Origin: Candidatus Kuenenia stuttgartensis
GTDB taxonomy: Bacteria; Planctomycetota; Phycisphaerae; Phycisphaerales; SM1A02
Reading direction: 5' to 3'
NCBI GenBank assembly: GCA_945902075.1
Contig: CAMDMA010000004.1
Location: 1 to 64,000 of the forward strand
Length of the DNA stretch: 64,000 bases
Shown: in pieces, positions 35,118 to 46,030 of the stretch
Layout: every line of letters begins with the position of its first letter
Numbering within the stretch: the first letter of the stretch is position 1
Position numbers and translations under genes: made by a program
The notes under the pieces: model-generated
Told to the model about the DNA's origin: nothing
The model's database searches: none
Seen by the model: the letters and a program-made list of their open reading frames with translations, nothing else

Positions 35118-36114
35118 TAGATGGATCGGGAATCGCGACGAAATCTGGCTCCACCGCCCGTGGGCCCTGCGTGTCGCGCACACTGGTGCGGTAGCCCGGC
35201 CGCAGGGATGCCGAGGCGAATGACCCATCCTTTCCCATCGCAAGAAATGCCGCTTGATGATGGTCCTCGAGCGGATAGCTCGCGACGATTCGAGCCACCG
35301 CATCGCGCACCGCCTCAAGCGGCGTCGCGCCCCGGCGCATCGATTCCACCACCAAAAATGCGCCGCAAATTCCCATGATGAGCTCGCCCGTACCAGTTGC
35401 GGTCGCGCCCCCGCAGGTTGGATCGACGTAGAGCCCGTGCCCAATGATGGGCGAATCACCCACACGCCCCGGCACCTTGAAGGGTGTCCCGCTTGTGGAG
35501 CATCCCCCCGCCATGACGCCTTGTGCGTCGATTGCGAGGCAGCCAATTGTGTCGTGATGTCGCCACTGTGCCTCATCCGCAGGGAGTTCGCCGACACCAA
35601 AGAGCCTTCCATCGCCGCCGTGGCGCCGATCGACCGGGCGGAGCGGATTGAAGCCAAGCCTCGGCCCCTCAACTGCAGCGGTCGCTCGGTCGCGGCTCTG
35701 GTCGATCACGCCTCCCTCCCGCAACCATCGCTCGTAGGTCGCTTGTGCCTCATCGGACAACACTCGCTCTTGGGCGATTTCCTGGGCATCGGCGAATGCA
35801 TCTGCGTCCGCCCCCACGAGCATGACGTGCGGAGTGCGATCCATCACGCGTCGCGCAACAGCCACCGGGTGCAGATGTGTGCGCAGCGCGGCCACACTTC
35901 CACATCGCGCAGGGGAGAGCATCACGCAGCCGTCGAGGCTCACGCGGCCAGATGAGTCGGGAAGTCCGCCAAACCCGACACTGTCGATATCCGCCGCCGA
36001 GTCGGCGTACGCGCAGGCTGCTTCGACGGCATCCAACGCGCTCCCCGACACGATGTGCGGCCAGGCGAACTCATTGGCGCGAAGGCCAAACGACCAAGTG
36101 CTCACGATGCGCAT
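35098..36114 (-). CDS. Glycosylasparaginase-type Ntn hydrolase (isoaspartyl peptidase/asparaginase family)
   Basis: A 338-aa N-terminal-nucleophile hydrolase made as a precursor that self-cleaves. The cleavage site is D188-T189 in HHDTIGCLAID; Thr189 becomes the nucleophile of the beta chain. Further family blocks are GGCSTSGTPFKVPGRVGDSPIIGHGLYVD and TGTGELIMGICGAFLVVE in the beta chain. GFGGLPDSSGRVSLDGCVM and FNPLRPVD are in the alpha chain. The HDTIG form favours N4-(beta-N-acetylglucosaminyl)-L-asparaginase over plant-type isoaspartyl peptidase (GTVG). There is no signal peptide on this start. It removes aspartylglucosamine-type linkages in known members; the substrate here is inferred. 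Confidence 0.92.
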   Translation of the reverse strand: MRIVSTWSFGLRANEFAWPHIVSGSALDAVEAACAYADSAADIDSVGFGGLPDSSGRVSLDGCVMLSPARCGSVAALRTHLHPVAVARRVMDRTPHVMLVGADADAFADAQEIAQERVLSDEAQATYERWLREGGVIDQSRDRATAAVEGPRLGFNPLRPVDRRHGGDGRLFGVGELPADEAQWRHHDTIGCLAIDAQGVMAGGCSTSGTPFKVPGRVGDSPIIGHGLYVDPTCGGATATGTGELIMGICGAFLVVESMRRGATPLEAVRDAVARIVASYPLEDHHQAAFLAMGKDGSFASASLRPGYRTSVRDTQGPRAVEPDFVAIPDPSITQPTA

Positions 36115-36499
36115 CCCCGCATTGTGCAGGGTCAGCCGATGCAGCGCGAGACCCGCTCTACCACATCAAAGCGCCCCGATAACCGTGTAATGTTCAATGC
36201 CGAAAGCCTGATTTGGACATGTCTTTTCCGTCAGAATTTCGCACAGTTTTGCCGCGTCCGAACTTTGCTCCGCTGCGGATAGAAGTAACCTTCCACTGGC
36301 GGCATCGCTTCCCCTTCTCAGGGAACCGGAATCTCGGCAGGTCAGCCGTCGCATGTCTTCGGCCTGCCAACATCAGGGCGCACAGTCATCACCGAATCGG
36401 AGTGCACCCGTCGCCACGTTGGCGCGGCCGATCGGATGGAGCGATGGCTGACGAGAGGCGTCCGTTTGCGGGGCATCCCGCAGAAAGGTTGAGTCCAAC
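36115..36499. other. Gene-free leader upstream of prepilin genes
   Basis: 385 bp between the divergent asparaginase and first prepilin gene hold no supported gene. A stem (GGCAGGTCAGCCG with CGGCCTGCC, at about 36337-36370) and smaller hairpins suggest a structured 5' leader. No known riboswitch consensus was recognised. AAAGG lies 11 bp before the prepilin ATG. Confidence 0.5.
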
Positions 36500-37567
36500 A
36501 TGGCTCACCAGAACCGCAAGAGCGGCTTCACGATCGTCGAGCTCCTCGTCGTCGTGTCGATCATCGCTCTCCTCATCGCGCTGCTGCTTCCAGCAGTGCA
36601 AAAGGGCCGCGACAAGGCCCTTGTCACCCAGTCGTTCGCGAACCTCAAGAATCTTGCGTCGGCCAACGAGGTCTACGCCGCTGACTGGGGCGATCGCCAG
36701 TTCACCTGCATCCCTGACGACTTTGGCACGGTCAACGGCAACTGCGGTCAGTACATCACGCAGATCGCCTGCCCGCCGCAGCTTTTGCTCGGCTATGACG
36801 GCAACGGCATCTGGGGCTACTTCCTCGGCGGCGGCAAGTGCACCTTGGTTCCGGATGCGGGCTGCGGCAACATCGTGGTCTATTTCCCGATGAACCTGGC
36901 CTCCAACGACAGCTACGGAACGTGGCGTCTCCCCGGCCTCAAGGCTTTCAACGCCTACCTCAACAACAAGTTCTACGACCCAATCCTGTACGCGCCGAAG
37001 GACCGAGTTCCGCTCGAAACCGTCGCCAAGTACTTCACGTCGCCCTCTGAGTTCACCTCTGCTGGTGGCGTCATTGAAGAGAGCTCGTACTGCTGGTCCC
37101 CAGCTGCGATGTACGACGCGAAGGTCTTCAAGCGCAACGCCGCCACACTGAACGGACAGGGCTTCACCGCACCGAACACCCTGCCCGCCGGTTACCGCAG
37201 CCCGCCGGTTTCGCGCTGCAAGTACACCTCGCTCAAGACCCGCATGATCGAGCACAACTGGCTCCAGAAGCCACCGAATCAGATCACCAACCCCGGCTTC
37301 ACCGGCGGCACCACTCCGTGGTTCTTCAACCACGGCTACACCTCCGAGCCGGTTTCGCTGTTCTTCGACGGCCATATCGAGCTCGTCGGCTGCCTCCGTG
37401 CGCAGCAGGCCGAGCAGCGCGCTGGCAGGCTTTGGTCCCGCAACACGCCGGTCGGCGCGACGGGGTACTTCGGTGCCCAGAGCTACGACTTCCTCGTGAA
37501 CACCAGCTTCCACGTCCTCACCACCGACGGCATCGAAGGACGCGATGTCCTCGGCATTGAAGGTTGA
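36500..37567 (+). CDS. Prepilin-like protein (type II secretion/type IV pseudopilin family), copy 1
   Basis: A 355-aa protein with a 9-residue leader (MAHQNRKSG) before the methylation/cleavage site G|FTIVELL, with Glu+5 and a hydrophobic helix running into AVQKGRDKA. The C-terminal part has [20 protein letters not shown], close to the H-x9-DG tail of planctomycete prepilin-like proteins. The central region contains many Cys and aromatic residues (CPPQLLLGYDGNGIWGYFL). It is probably exported and assembled or anchored by a type II secretion-like system, whose machinery is not in the window. The next gene is a close paralogue; a strong terminator follows this one. Confidence 0.9.
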   Translation: MAHQNRKSGFTIVELLVVVSIIALLIALLLPAVQKGRDKALVTQSFANLKNLASANEVYAADWGDRQFTCIPDDFGTVNGNCGQYITQIACPPQLLLGYDGNGIWGYFLGGGKCTLVPDAGCGNIVVYFPMNLASNDSYGTWRLPGLKAFNAYLNNKFYDPILYAPKDRVPLETVAKYFTSPSEFTSAGGVIEESSYCWSPAAMYDAKVFKRNAATLNGQGFTAPNTLPAGYRSPPVSRCKYTSLKTRMIEHNWLQKPPNQITNPGFTGGTTPWFFNHGYTSEPVSLFFDGHIELVGCLRAQQAEQRAGRLWSRNTPVGATGYFGAQSYDFLVNTSFHVLTTDGIEGRDVLGIEG

Positions 37568-37627
37568 TGTTGATTTGAGGTCGAATCGGGTTGATCTTCA
37601 GCCTCGATTCAAAGTTTGACTTCTCGA

Positions 37628-37662
37628 CGACTGCCCGCGGAAACGCGGGCAGTCGCTTTTTT
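37628..37662 (+). terminator. Strong rho-independent terminator after prepilin copy 1
   Basis: A perfect 12-bp GC-rich stem (CGACTGCCCGCG and complement) with a GAAA tetraloop is followed by CTTTTTT. It lies 61 bp after the stop and 90 bp before prepilin copy 2, which therefore probably has its own promoter. Confidence 0.92.
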
Positions 37663-37751
37663 ACTTTTTTCTCGTGTGCGTGTCATTACTTGTCAGTTCA
37701 GGCCTTTCTCCGCGCATGATGGTCTGAACCTTCACACAAAGGAGCTCAGGC

Positions 37752-38921
37752 ATGATTGAGTCCACGCACCTTCGGATCACACTCCGCCCGCGGACTGATG
37801 GACAACTCGAGCTTTGGCAGCGCCGCCTTCTGCGATCACCGCAAGCGCCAGTGCGCCGCGTCGGGTTCACCATCGTCGAACTGTTGGTGGTCGTTTCGAT
37901 CATTGCTCTGTTGATCGCCCTGCTCTTGCCGGCAGTTCAGAAAGGCCGTGATAAGGCACTTGTCACACAGTCATTCGCAAACCTCAAGAATCTCGCGTCC
38001 GCGAATGAGATCTACGCGTCCGATTGGAACAACCGTCAGTACACCTCATGCCCCGACGACGCCGGACTCGTTGGCGGCAACTGCACGACATACCTCGCGC
38101 AGATTGCCTGCCCACCGCAGCAGTTCCTTGGTTTCGACGGAAACTCGATCTGGGCCTACTTCCTCGGGAACAGCGGAAAGTGCGCGCCGTTTGGTTGGCC
38201 CGAGGCCTGCTACAACTGGATCATCTACATCCCGATGCAGTTTGGAACTGGCTCAAACCCGGGGGGCGGCAACGCCTTCGGCTCGTTCCGCATGCCAGGT
38301 ATCAAGTCGTTCCACGAGTACCTCAACGGCAAGTTTTACGACCCGATCCTCTACGCACCGAAGGACGCGGTCGCGCTCAACAACGTCAGTAAGTATTTCA
38401 CGAGCGCATCCGAATTCAGCTTCGACGGAGTGAACTACGAGGACAGCTCGTACTGTTGGTCGCCAGCGGCGATGTTTGATCCGAAGGTGTTCGGTAAGAA
38501 CAACCCCACACCCGGCTTCGCAAATCCTGCGACTCTGCCCGCCGGTTACCGCAGTCCGCCGGTCTCGCGCTGCAAGTATCCGACACTCAAGACGCGCATG
38601 ATCGAGCACAACTGGCTTCAGAAGCGTCCGAACACCTACACCAATCCAAACTTCGCTGGGAACAAGACACCGTGGTTCTTTAACCATGGATACACCTCTG
38701 AACCCTGTTCGCTCTTCTTCGACGGGCACATTGAACTCGTCGGCTGCCTCCGCGCCCAACAGGCAGAGCAGCGCGCCGGAAACCTGTGGACCCGGACGAC
38801 CCCGTTTGGTCCGAACGGCTACTGGGGCGCGCAAAGTTACGACTTCCTAGTCAACACCAGCTTCCATATCTTCACCATCGACGGCATTGAGGGCCGCGAT
38901 GTGCTTGGAGTGGAAGGCTAA
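37752..38921 (+). CDS. Prepilin-like protein, copy 2, with long leader
   Basis: A 389-aa paralogue of the preceding gene; from [20 protein letters not shown] onward most blocks match ([67 protein letters not shown]). The leader before G|F is 37 residues, far longer than the 9 of copy 1 or the usual 6-15. The ATG at 37752 is supported by AAAGGAG eight bases upstream. An internal GTG would give a 5-residue leader but has no Shine-Dalgarno element. It carries extra Gly/Asn-rich inserts near residue 175. It is likely exported through the same pathway as copy 1. Confidence 0.88.
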   Translation: MIESTHLRITLRPRTDGQLELWQRRLLRSPQAPVRRVGFTIVELLVVVSIIALLIALLLPAVQKGRDKALVTQSFANLKNLASANEIYASDWNNRQYTSCPDDAGLVGGNCTTYLAQIACPPQQFLGFDGNSIWAYFLGNSGKCAPFGWPEACYNWIIYIPMQFGTGSNPGGGNAFGSFRMPGIKSFHEYLNGKFYDPILYAPKDAVALNNVSKYFTSASEFSFDGVNYEDSSYCWSPAAMFDPKVFGKNNPTPGFANPATLPAGYRSPPVSRCKYPTLKTRMIEHNWLQKRPNTYTNPNFAGNKTPWFFNHGYTSEPCSLFFDGHIELVGCLRAQQAEQRAGNLWTRTTPFGPNGYWGAQSYDFLVNTSFHIFTIDGIEGRDVLGVEG

Positions 38922-38997
38922 TTTCGGAAAGCAGTTTTCGGGAGCTGGATACGCAACTTGGTCGAACTCGGCATGCGCCACGCGCTAGGCTGCAACG

Positions 38998-39354
38998 ATG
39001 CCGACGCCGTTTCCATCGCAACCTGGTGGGCTCGGCGGCGCGTTTGGCGCGCTGGGTGCCATCATTGGACCCGCGATGATGCTCGCGATCGCGCTGCAAA
39101 AGCCCGGTCCGGTGCGCACGCTTTTGAAGTCAGGCGCAGACAACCCGGAACACGCACGCAAGTTGTCCACGCTCGGACTGACCGAACCGCCGCTCGCGCC
39201 GCTTATCCGCTCGGGCGTGGTCGTGCGCGAGTCGGACGGACGCATCTGGGTCGATCGGGCGAAGGCGCGGCGTCGACAATGGCGGATCGGGGCGATACTC
39301 GGCGGCGCGAGCGTGGTTGTGTGCGGGATCGCTGCGGTCATCCTCTCGCTCTAG
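38998..39354 (+). CDS. Small two-helix membrane protein
   Basis: A 118-aa hypothetical protein. It has a Gly-rich N-terminus (PGGLGGAFGALGAIIGPAMMLAIAL, first membrane helix), a basic/charged cytoplasmic-looking middle (VRTLLKSGADNPEHARKLSTLGL, then RIWVDRAKARRRQWRIG), and a C-terminal helix (ILGGASVVVCGIAAVILSL). No family is recognised. It lies 76 bp after prepilin copy 2 and 18 bp before the MuiA-family gene, so it may be co-transcribed with the latter. Confidence 0.6.
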   Translation: MPTPFPSQPGGLGGAFGALGAIIGPAMMLAIALQKPGPVRTLLKSGADNPEHARKLSTLGLTEPPLAPLIRSGVVVRESDGRIWVDRAKARRRQWRIGAILGGASVVVCGIAAVILSL

Positions 39355-39372
39355 GCGCGGTACTCTGAAGCC

Positions 39373-41217
39373 ATGTCGACAAAAAACAATTGCGCCGCGA
39401 CGCGCGCGACGAAGCAGTTCGTACCCACACTCGCCCTGATGTTGATGGCTCCGGTTTGGATCGGTCCTCACGCTGTTGCTTCGGATGTCGTCGACAACGC
39501 GGATGCTCTGTTGACGCAGGCAGACGACACCACGCAACCAGTGGTCATGCGCGCGGAACTCAAAGTCATGAGTGTCACGCTCTATCGTGGACGCGCCGCG
39601 GTGACGAGAAGTGGTCGTATCCCCCTTCGACAGGGCGTCTACGAGATCCGCGTCGGGCCGCTGCCTGAATCAGCCGACCTTGACAGTGTTCAAGCGAGCC
39701 TCGGTGGTTCGGCGAAGTTACTCGATGTGAAGTCTGAGACTGTGAAACTGCGTGCACCTTCGAGTGACAACCCGCGCGTCCGAGAGGCGCTCGCGACCAC
39801 GGATGCCGCGCGTGCGCGGGTCGCCGATGTCACTCGTCGGAGCGGCAACAACCTTGCCGCGCAAAAGACGCTCGACTCAATCGCCGCGAAAGCCGCAGCC
39901 GACGCGTCGCAAGCAATCGGGAGCAGCCTGGATCCCGAAAAACTTCGCGCGCAACTTTTTTTCCTCGAGTCTGAACGCGACCGTCTCACGGAGGCCTCGC
40001 TTGTGCTTGCCACCGAGGCACGCGACGCGGCGGGCGCACTCGCCGCAGCCATCGCTGCACTCGAAGCCGCAGGCGGTGCGCCGCCGATTGAGCGGTTTGC
40101 GCTGATCACCATCGCGGTGCCGCGCGAGGGCGAAATTCCACTCGACGTCACCTACCTTGTCTCCAACGCATCGTGGAAGCCGTCGTACACCGTGCGCGGA
40201 GATCCAGAAAAGTCGATGCTCACGCTCGAGTTCGACGCCGTCGTCGTGCAAGCGACCGGCGAGGATTGGAAGGACGTCACCCTTCGGCTCTCAACCGCCC
40301 AACCCACGCGCGCGGCGAATCCCAGTGCTGTGGAGCCGACGTACATCGAGCTCTACGAACCCGCGCCGCGCAGTATGCCAGCCGTGGGAAGTGCAGCCCC
40401 GATGGCCCCAATGTACGACGCTCGCAAGGAGCGCTCGAACGATATGCCCGGTCGGCCGGGTGAGCCGGGTGGCGCGTTCGGATCTCCGAGCGAGGCGGGC
40501 GAAGAAAACTCCATGCTCGCTGGGCTCGCAAGCGACGCCGCTGTCGGTGGCACGGGGCCTGCGGTCGAGTACCAACTTCCACGCACCTTCACCGCCACGA
40601 GTGATCTTGGGGCCGAGCGAAAGACGCGCGTCGCCACGCTTGAGGCAACGCCGTCGTTTACGCTTGTTGCGCAGCCGCTCGTCGAGAGCGATGTCTTCCT
40701 GCGCGCACGTTTCCGCAACGAAAGTGCGTATCTGCTCCTGCCCGGCGAAACTCGGATGTATCTCGGCACCGATTCGATCGGCCGCGCGACACTCGCCGAG
40801 ACTCCCGTCGGCGGCGAAGTCGAACTCTGGTTCGGCAAGGAGCCCCGTGTCACAGCGCGCCGCGAACTCGTTTCGAAGAAATCCAGTGAGTCCGGGCTAT
40901 TCACGAAATCGACTGGCATCGATCGCGAGTACCGCATCGTGCTCGAGAACACACTTACGCGCGCGGTCGACATTGAAGTCACCGACCGCGTTCCTGTCTC
41001 ACGCGATGAGGCGGCAAAAGTTGAGCTGAGAGACCTGACTCCCGCACTCGCAACCGATGCGAAGTATCTGAAGGACTTGCGACCACAGGGTGTTCTCAAG
41101 TGGGCACTCTCGCTTCCACCGCGCGCGGGCGGCACAGACGCAAAGCCCGTAACGCTCTCATGGAAGACGCGCGTCTCATGGCCCGAGGGAAAGATCATCT
41201 CGGGCGACGTTGACTAA
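39373..41217 (+). CDS. MuiA-family (DUF4140/DUF4139) exported protein
   Basis: A 614-aa exported protein; the signal peptide ends near VWIGPHAVAS. The N-terminal DUF4140-like domain (about 60-130) has VMSVTLYRGRAAVTRSGRIPL and VRVGPLPESADLDSVQASL. A coiled-coil-like stretch covers 150-230. The DUF4139 domain follows, with VTYLVSNASWKPSYTVRGD, ATGEDWKDVTLRLSTAQPTRA, and at the end YRIVLENTLTRAVDIEVTDRVPVSRD. A disordered Gly/Pro-rich insert sits near residues 340-390. The family is annotated as mucoidy inhibitor A-like; no biochemical role is established. A bidirectional terminator separates it from the convergent gene. Confidence 0.86.
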   Translation: MSTKNNCAATRATKQFVPTLALMLMAPVWIGPHAVASDVVDNADALLTQADDTTQPVVMRAELKVMSVTLYRGRAAVTRSGRIPLRQGVYEIRVGPLPESADLDSVQASLGGSAKLLDVKSETVKLRAPSSDNPRVREALATTDAARARVADVTRRSGNNLAAQKTLDSIAAKAAADASQAIGSSLDPEKLRAQLFFLESERDRLTEASLVLATEARDAAGALAAAIAALEAAGGAPPIERFALITIAVPREGEIPLDVTYLVSNASWKPSYTVRGDPEKSMLTLEFDAVVVQATGEDWKDVTLRLSTAQPTRAANPSAVEPTYIELYEPAPRSMPAVGSAAPMAPMYDARKERSNDMPGRPGEPGGAFGSPSEAGEENSMLAGLASDAAVGGTGPAVEYQLPRTFTATSDLGAERKTRVATLEATPSFTLVAQPLVESDVFLRARFRNESAYLLLPGETRMYLGTDSIGRATLAETPVGGEVELWFGKEPRVTARRELVSKKSSESGLFTKSTGIDREYRIVLENTLTRAVDIEVTDRVPVSRDEAAKVELRDLTPALATDAKYLKDLRPQGVLKWALSLPPRAGGTDAKPVTLSWKTRVSWPEGKIISGDVD

Positions 41218-41250
41218 CGCGGATCGACGCGCGCCACATCCGTCAACGCA

Positions 41251-41286
41251 ACGCGGCCTCCGAAATCCGGAGGCCGCGTCGCATTT
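41251..41286. terminator. Bidirectional hairpin terminator
   Basis: A 12-bp stem (ACGCGGCCTCCG and complement) closes a 5-nt loop, followed on the + strand by CGCATTTTT. It sits between two convergent genes (stops at 41217 and 41303) and could end both, though the T-run is good only on the + strand. Confidence 0.8.
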
Positions 41287-41302
41287 TTCGGATGTGGTGT
41301 GC

Positions 41303-43813
41303 TTATCCGTTTGGACACGGGCCCCAAGCGGCGAGCAACGCCGACAGATCAGCTGCATTCACAAGCCCGTCGTGATTGAGATCAGCCTGGCCGTCTTCGG
41401 GCGAGGTTCCCCACAGACTCAGCAGAATTCCGAGGTCTGCAGCGTTGATGGAACCGTTGCCCGAGATGTCACCCTCGCAATCACAGACCGTCGCGGAGCC
41501 TTCGATGTAGTAAGGCCCAAGAATATTGCGCGATTGATTGCCGCAAATGGTGGTCCCACCAGAAAGGACGCACGACGATTGCCCCCCGAGGATGCGAAGA
41601 CCACCCGGTCCGCTCGCCACGGGATCGCCGGAGATATTGTCCCTGATCGAGCAGTTCACAAGCCGAAGCACTCCTGGCCTGTACTTCACGTGCTCGTAGA
41701 ACTCGATCGCCGCGCCGAAGTCGAGCGCGATGTTGTTGGTGATGCTGCATCCTTCGAGCGTTACCGATTCTCCCGTCTGGTTCGCACCGACGGCCTTGAA
41801 GGCACTTCCGCTCCCAGGACCGAACATGCCGCAGCGGTTGCCTGTGAAGGTAGAGTTGGTTGCCGTACCCGTCACGTTGTACACGAGTGCGGCGCCACCC
41901 TCGTCATTCGCCGTATTGTCGACGAACACGAGGTTGTCCCAGTCCATGGTGCCCGAGTACTGATAGATCGCTCCGCCATAGTCCGCTCGGCATCCCTCAA
42001 ATCGACAGTCACGAAGAAACGCGTTGGAGTTGTTCGCATAAATCGCGCCACCGATCGTGAACGCTGCCTTCGGATTGAAGCGCGATCCAACCGTCCCGTT
42101 CCGGAAGACGAGATTCTCAAGTCCGGCTGTTGCGGGTTCGCCACCGGTAAGCAGTGCGATCGCATCTTGAAGCCCCGTGCCGTCGAGGATGGTGGTGCCG
42201 CCTGCGGCGCCACGGATCACGATGTTCTTGCCGTTCATCGAGAACGACTGGTTGTAGGTACCGGCGAGGACGTTGATGCTCTTCGCGCCGCCGGCGGGTA
42301 CCGAGTCGATTGCAGCCTGGATCGTCGGGTACTGCGTCGGGACGGTGATGGTGTTTTCGCAGAGGTCGAGTGCCCCGTTGGTGTCGGCGTCGAGAGACGG
42401 ATTCTGCGCGATCTCGACCGCGTCGAACGCGCCGTTGCCATCGCAGTCCTTCGACTCAAGCGCGATCGCGCCCTCGCAGCAGAAGATCTGGGCCTTGATG
42501 ACGCCCGTGCGGGATGCGAAGTAGTTCACGACCGACGCAGGGATAGAACCGAAGGTCACCACCGTTCCATCCGCGCGAAGCGCGATCGACTCGGTGGATC
42601 CGCACGAGACATCGACGAACTGACCCGAAGGCACCGAGGCCTGGCCGTAGTCGTTCCAGCCCCATCCGGCGAGCGTGTTGTCGTTGCGGACTGCGAGCGC
42701 GTGGTAGTAGCCCGCAGCGATCCGCCGGAAGTTGCTTCCCGCCGGAACGCCAAGCTGGCCCCATGAGTTGTTGCCCCACGCTGCAAGCGAGCCGTTCGTT
42801 CGAATCGCGATCGTGAAGCCGCTCCAAACTTCATGCCCGCCGGCTGCAACAGCCGTGAACATCCCCTCGGGCGCGTTTGCCTGCCCGTAGTTGTTGTAAC
42901 CCCAGCAGGCCACGGTTCCATCGGTCCGGATCGCCGCCGCGTGCCAGGTCGCGTCTGCGGCCGAGACGCTACGGAAGCTGCCTGCAGGGACGTTCAGGCG
43001 ACCATACTCATTCGCGCCGAACGGGATGAGCACGCCGTCCGATCGAATGGCGATCGCGCATTGACGACCTGCCGAGACCGAGGCGAACACGCCGCTTGGC
43101 GGCGTGACGACATACGGCCCCATGCTGAGCAGCGCACCATCCGGCCTGATGCCGATCGCAAGCCCTTCACCGAGATCGAAGTCGCGCAGCGGGATACTTG
43201 GAGAGGTTCCGGCATTGACCACCGGCGCCCAAGATACGAATCCTGCTTCGCAGGTGTCGGGGATGTTGTTGCCGTTGGAGTCCGCAAGTTGACCGGCAAG
43301 GAGCTGGCCGTAGTCGACGATGCCGTCGGCGTTGCAGTCGGCGGACCATTCGATCATGAAGCCCGGCGCGTCTGGCCGAGTGCACATGTCGTTGTTCCAA
43401 CGACCGGTGTACCCGCCCCAGATCGCGAACGCCATGCAGGTATGACTGCAAGTGCCGGGCTCACCCGCCGCCCAACCGAGATATGACATGGGCTCGCCCG
43501 TCACCCATGTCCATGCAGCGGGCCCGCAACCTTGGTTTACGGGTGCAATTCCGCCGAGCCAGTATTCGGGAGCACCGATTGCGGTCAAGAAGTCCTGCTC
43601 TCCTTGACTCGTGATGGTCGCAAGGTGGCCGCCCGATGACTGTGCAGCCATTCTCGCGGCGTCCCATGTGTATTGCTGCACAACACGTTGATACCAATGC
43701 CCGTTCCCGCCATCCTCGACGCGCCACTGGACGGCGTCGCTTGCGTGGACCGCACCGGTGGCTCCAAGCCACGAAGACACCGCCGCCGTCATCCATCTGC
43801 GCATCGCACCCAT
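41303..43813 (-). CDS. Secreted C-type lectin-like / RCC1 / beta-helix / dockerin-like protein
   Basis: An 836-aa exported mosaic protein. The signal peptide ends GATGAVHA. A C-type-lectin-like domain follows (about 15-135) with YTWDAARMAAQSSGGHLATI, EYWLGG, W-T-W-V-TGEPMSYLGWAAGEPG, RWNNDMC and FMIEW. Next come five to six RCC1-like repeats (about 190-400), each with a SVSAGRQCAIAIRSDG-type core. After two short Asp-rich loops comes a right-handed beta-helix (about 460-740) starting TVPTQYPTIQAAIDSVPAG and rich in GGAIY/NNTA patterns. The C-terminus has two dockerin-like loops (GDISGNGSINAADLGILL, ADLNHDGLVNAADLSALL). It may bind carbohydrate outside the cell. Starts at 43813 and 43804 are both possible. 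Confidence 0.88.
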   Translation of the reverse strand: MGAMRRWMTAAVSSWLGATGAVHASDAVQWRVEDGGNGHWYQRVVQQYTWDAARMAAQSSGGHLATITSQGEQDFLTAIGAPEYWLGGIAPVNQGCGPAAWTWVTGEPMSYLGWAAGEPGTCSHTCMAFAIWGGYTGRWNNDMCTRPDAPGFMIEWSADCNADGIVDYGQLLAGQLADSNGNNIPDTCEAGFVSWAPVVNAGTSPSIPLRDFDLGEGLAIGIRPDGALLSMGPYVVTPPSGVFASVSAGRQCAIAIRSDGVLIPFGANEYGRLNVPAGSFRSVSAADATWHAAAIRTDGTVACWGYNNYGQANAPEGMFTAVAAGGHEVWSGFTIAIRTNGSLAAWGNNSWGQLGVPAGSNFRRIAAGYYHALAVRNDNTLAGWGWNDYGQASVPSGQFVDVSCGSTESIALRADGTVVTFGSIPASVVNYFASRTGVIKAQIFCCEGAIALESKDCDGNGAFDAVEIAQNPSLDADTNGALDLCENTITVPTQYPTIQAAIDSVPAGGAKSINVLAGTYNQSFSMNGKNIVIRGAAGGTTILDGTGLQDAIALLTGGEPATAGLENLVFRNGTVGSRFNPKAAFTIGGAIYANNSNAFLRDCRFEGCRADYGGAIYQYSGTMDWDNLVFVDNTANDEGGAALVYNVTGTATNSTFTGNRCGMFGPGSGSAFKAVGANQTGESVTLEGCSITNNIALDFGAAIEFYEHVKYRPGVLRLVNCSIRDNISGDPVASGPGGLRILGGQSSCVLSGGTTICGNQSRNILGPYYIEGSATVCDCEGDISGNGSINAADLGILLSLWGTSPEDGQADLNHDGLVNAADLSALLAAWGPCPNG

Positions 43814-43910
43814 AGAAGTTCTTTCTGCGGCGGAAAGTACCGCTCGCACCCGACATGCGACAGCGCGTGGCATGGCGCGCACAGTCGGTGCCACTCAACG
43901 AGTGAGTTCC

Positions 43911-43946
43911 AAAAAGGCAACCGACCGCCACTTGGCGGTCGGTTGC
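43911..43946 (-). terminator. Rho-independent terminator of groEL
   Basis: On the reverse strand a perfect 13-bp stem (GCAACCGACCGCC and complement) with an AAGT loop is followed by CTTTTT. It lies 44 bp past the groEL stop. Confidence 0.92.
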
Positions 43947-43989
43947 GCATTTCATAAGCGAGAAACTCGCTGTTCCTCTCGCAGCGCGA

Positions 43990-45621
<1,632 letters not shown>

Positions 45622-45679
45622 GGGGGTGCTTCTTTCTTCACTGCGCTTTCGCGCGTTGGGGTGTTGTCTTGCGTGCTTC

Positions 45680-45764
45680 TCACCAGCGGTCGCCGCCGCA
45701 GCGGCAAACGCTCAAACTCTTTCTTCACCAGAGGTCGCCACCGCAAGCGGCGACCGCTCAAACT
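45680..45764. repeat. Two direct repeats of about 39 bp before groEL
   Basis: Copies at 45680-45718 and 45725-45764 share TCACCAG-x-GGTCGCC ... CGCTCAAACT with four substitutions and one extra base. The second copy contains GGTCGCC/GGCGACC arms that can fold as a hairpin. They fill most of the leader between the 69-aa gene and groEL. Confidence 0.85.
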
Positions 45765-45768
45765 TCGG

Positions 45769-45978
45769 TTAGCCGATCTCGACCCACACCACGCGCTCTG
45801 CGTCCACGATGTAGACGTGCGAGCCGTCGGTGACTTTGACCAAGCGATCCTCCTCGCACGGGATCAGCATCGCACGCTTCACAAAGCAGCCCGACGCGTG
45901 GTCGAACTCGATGCGAAGGTCGCGCTGTCCGTTGAGCTCGCGAAACGCAAGCCGGAGGGTGTCGCTTGTCATACTCAT
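45769..45978 (-). CDS. Small conserved-looking protein between groES and groEL
   Basis: A 69-aa protein I do not recognise. It is predicted all-beta with strands [37 protein letters not shown] and [16 protein letters not shown]. It has no signal or membrane segment and two Cys. GGGAG lies 9 bases before the ATG. It sits 52 bp after the groES stop and 147 bp before the groEL start on the same strand, so it is probably part of the chaperonin operon. A role in chaperone function is only suggested by position. Confidence 0.65.
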   Translation of the reverse strand: MSMTSDTLRLAFRELNGQRDLRIEFDHASGCFVKRAMLIPCEEDRLVKVTDGSHVYIVDAERVVWVEIG

Positions 45979-46030
45979 TGGGGCTCCCGCGCGGGTGGCC
46001 GCGCACGATCGTTCGTCTGCCGTCGGTGAA

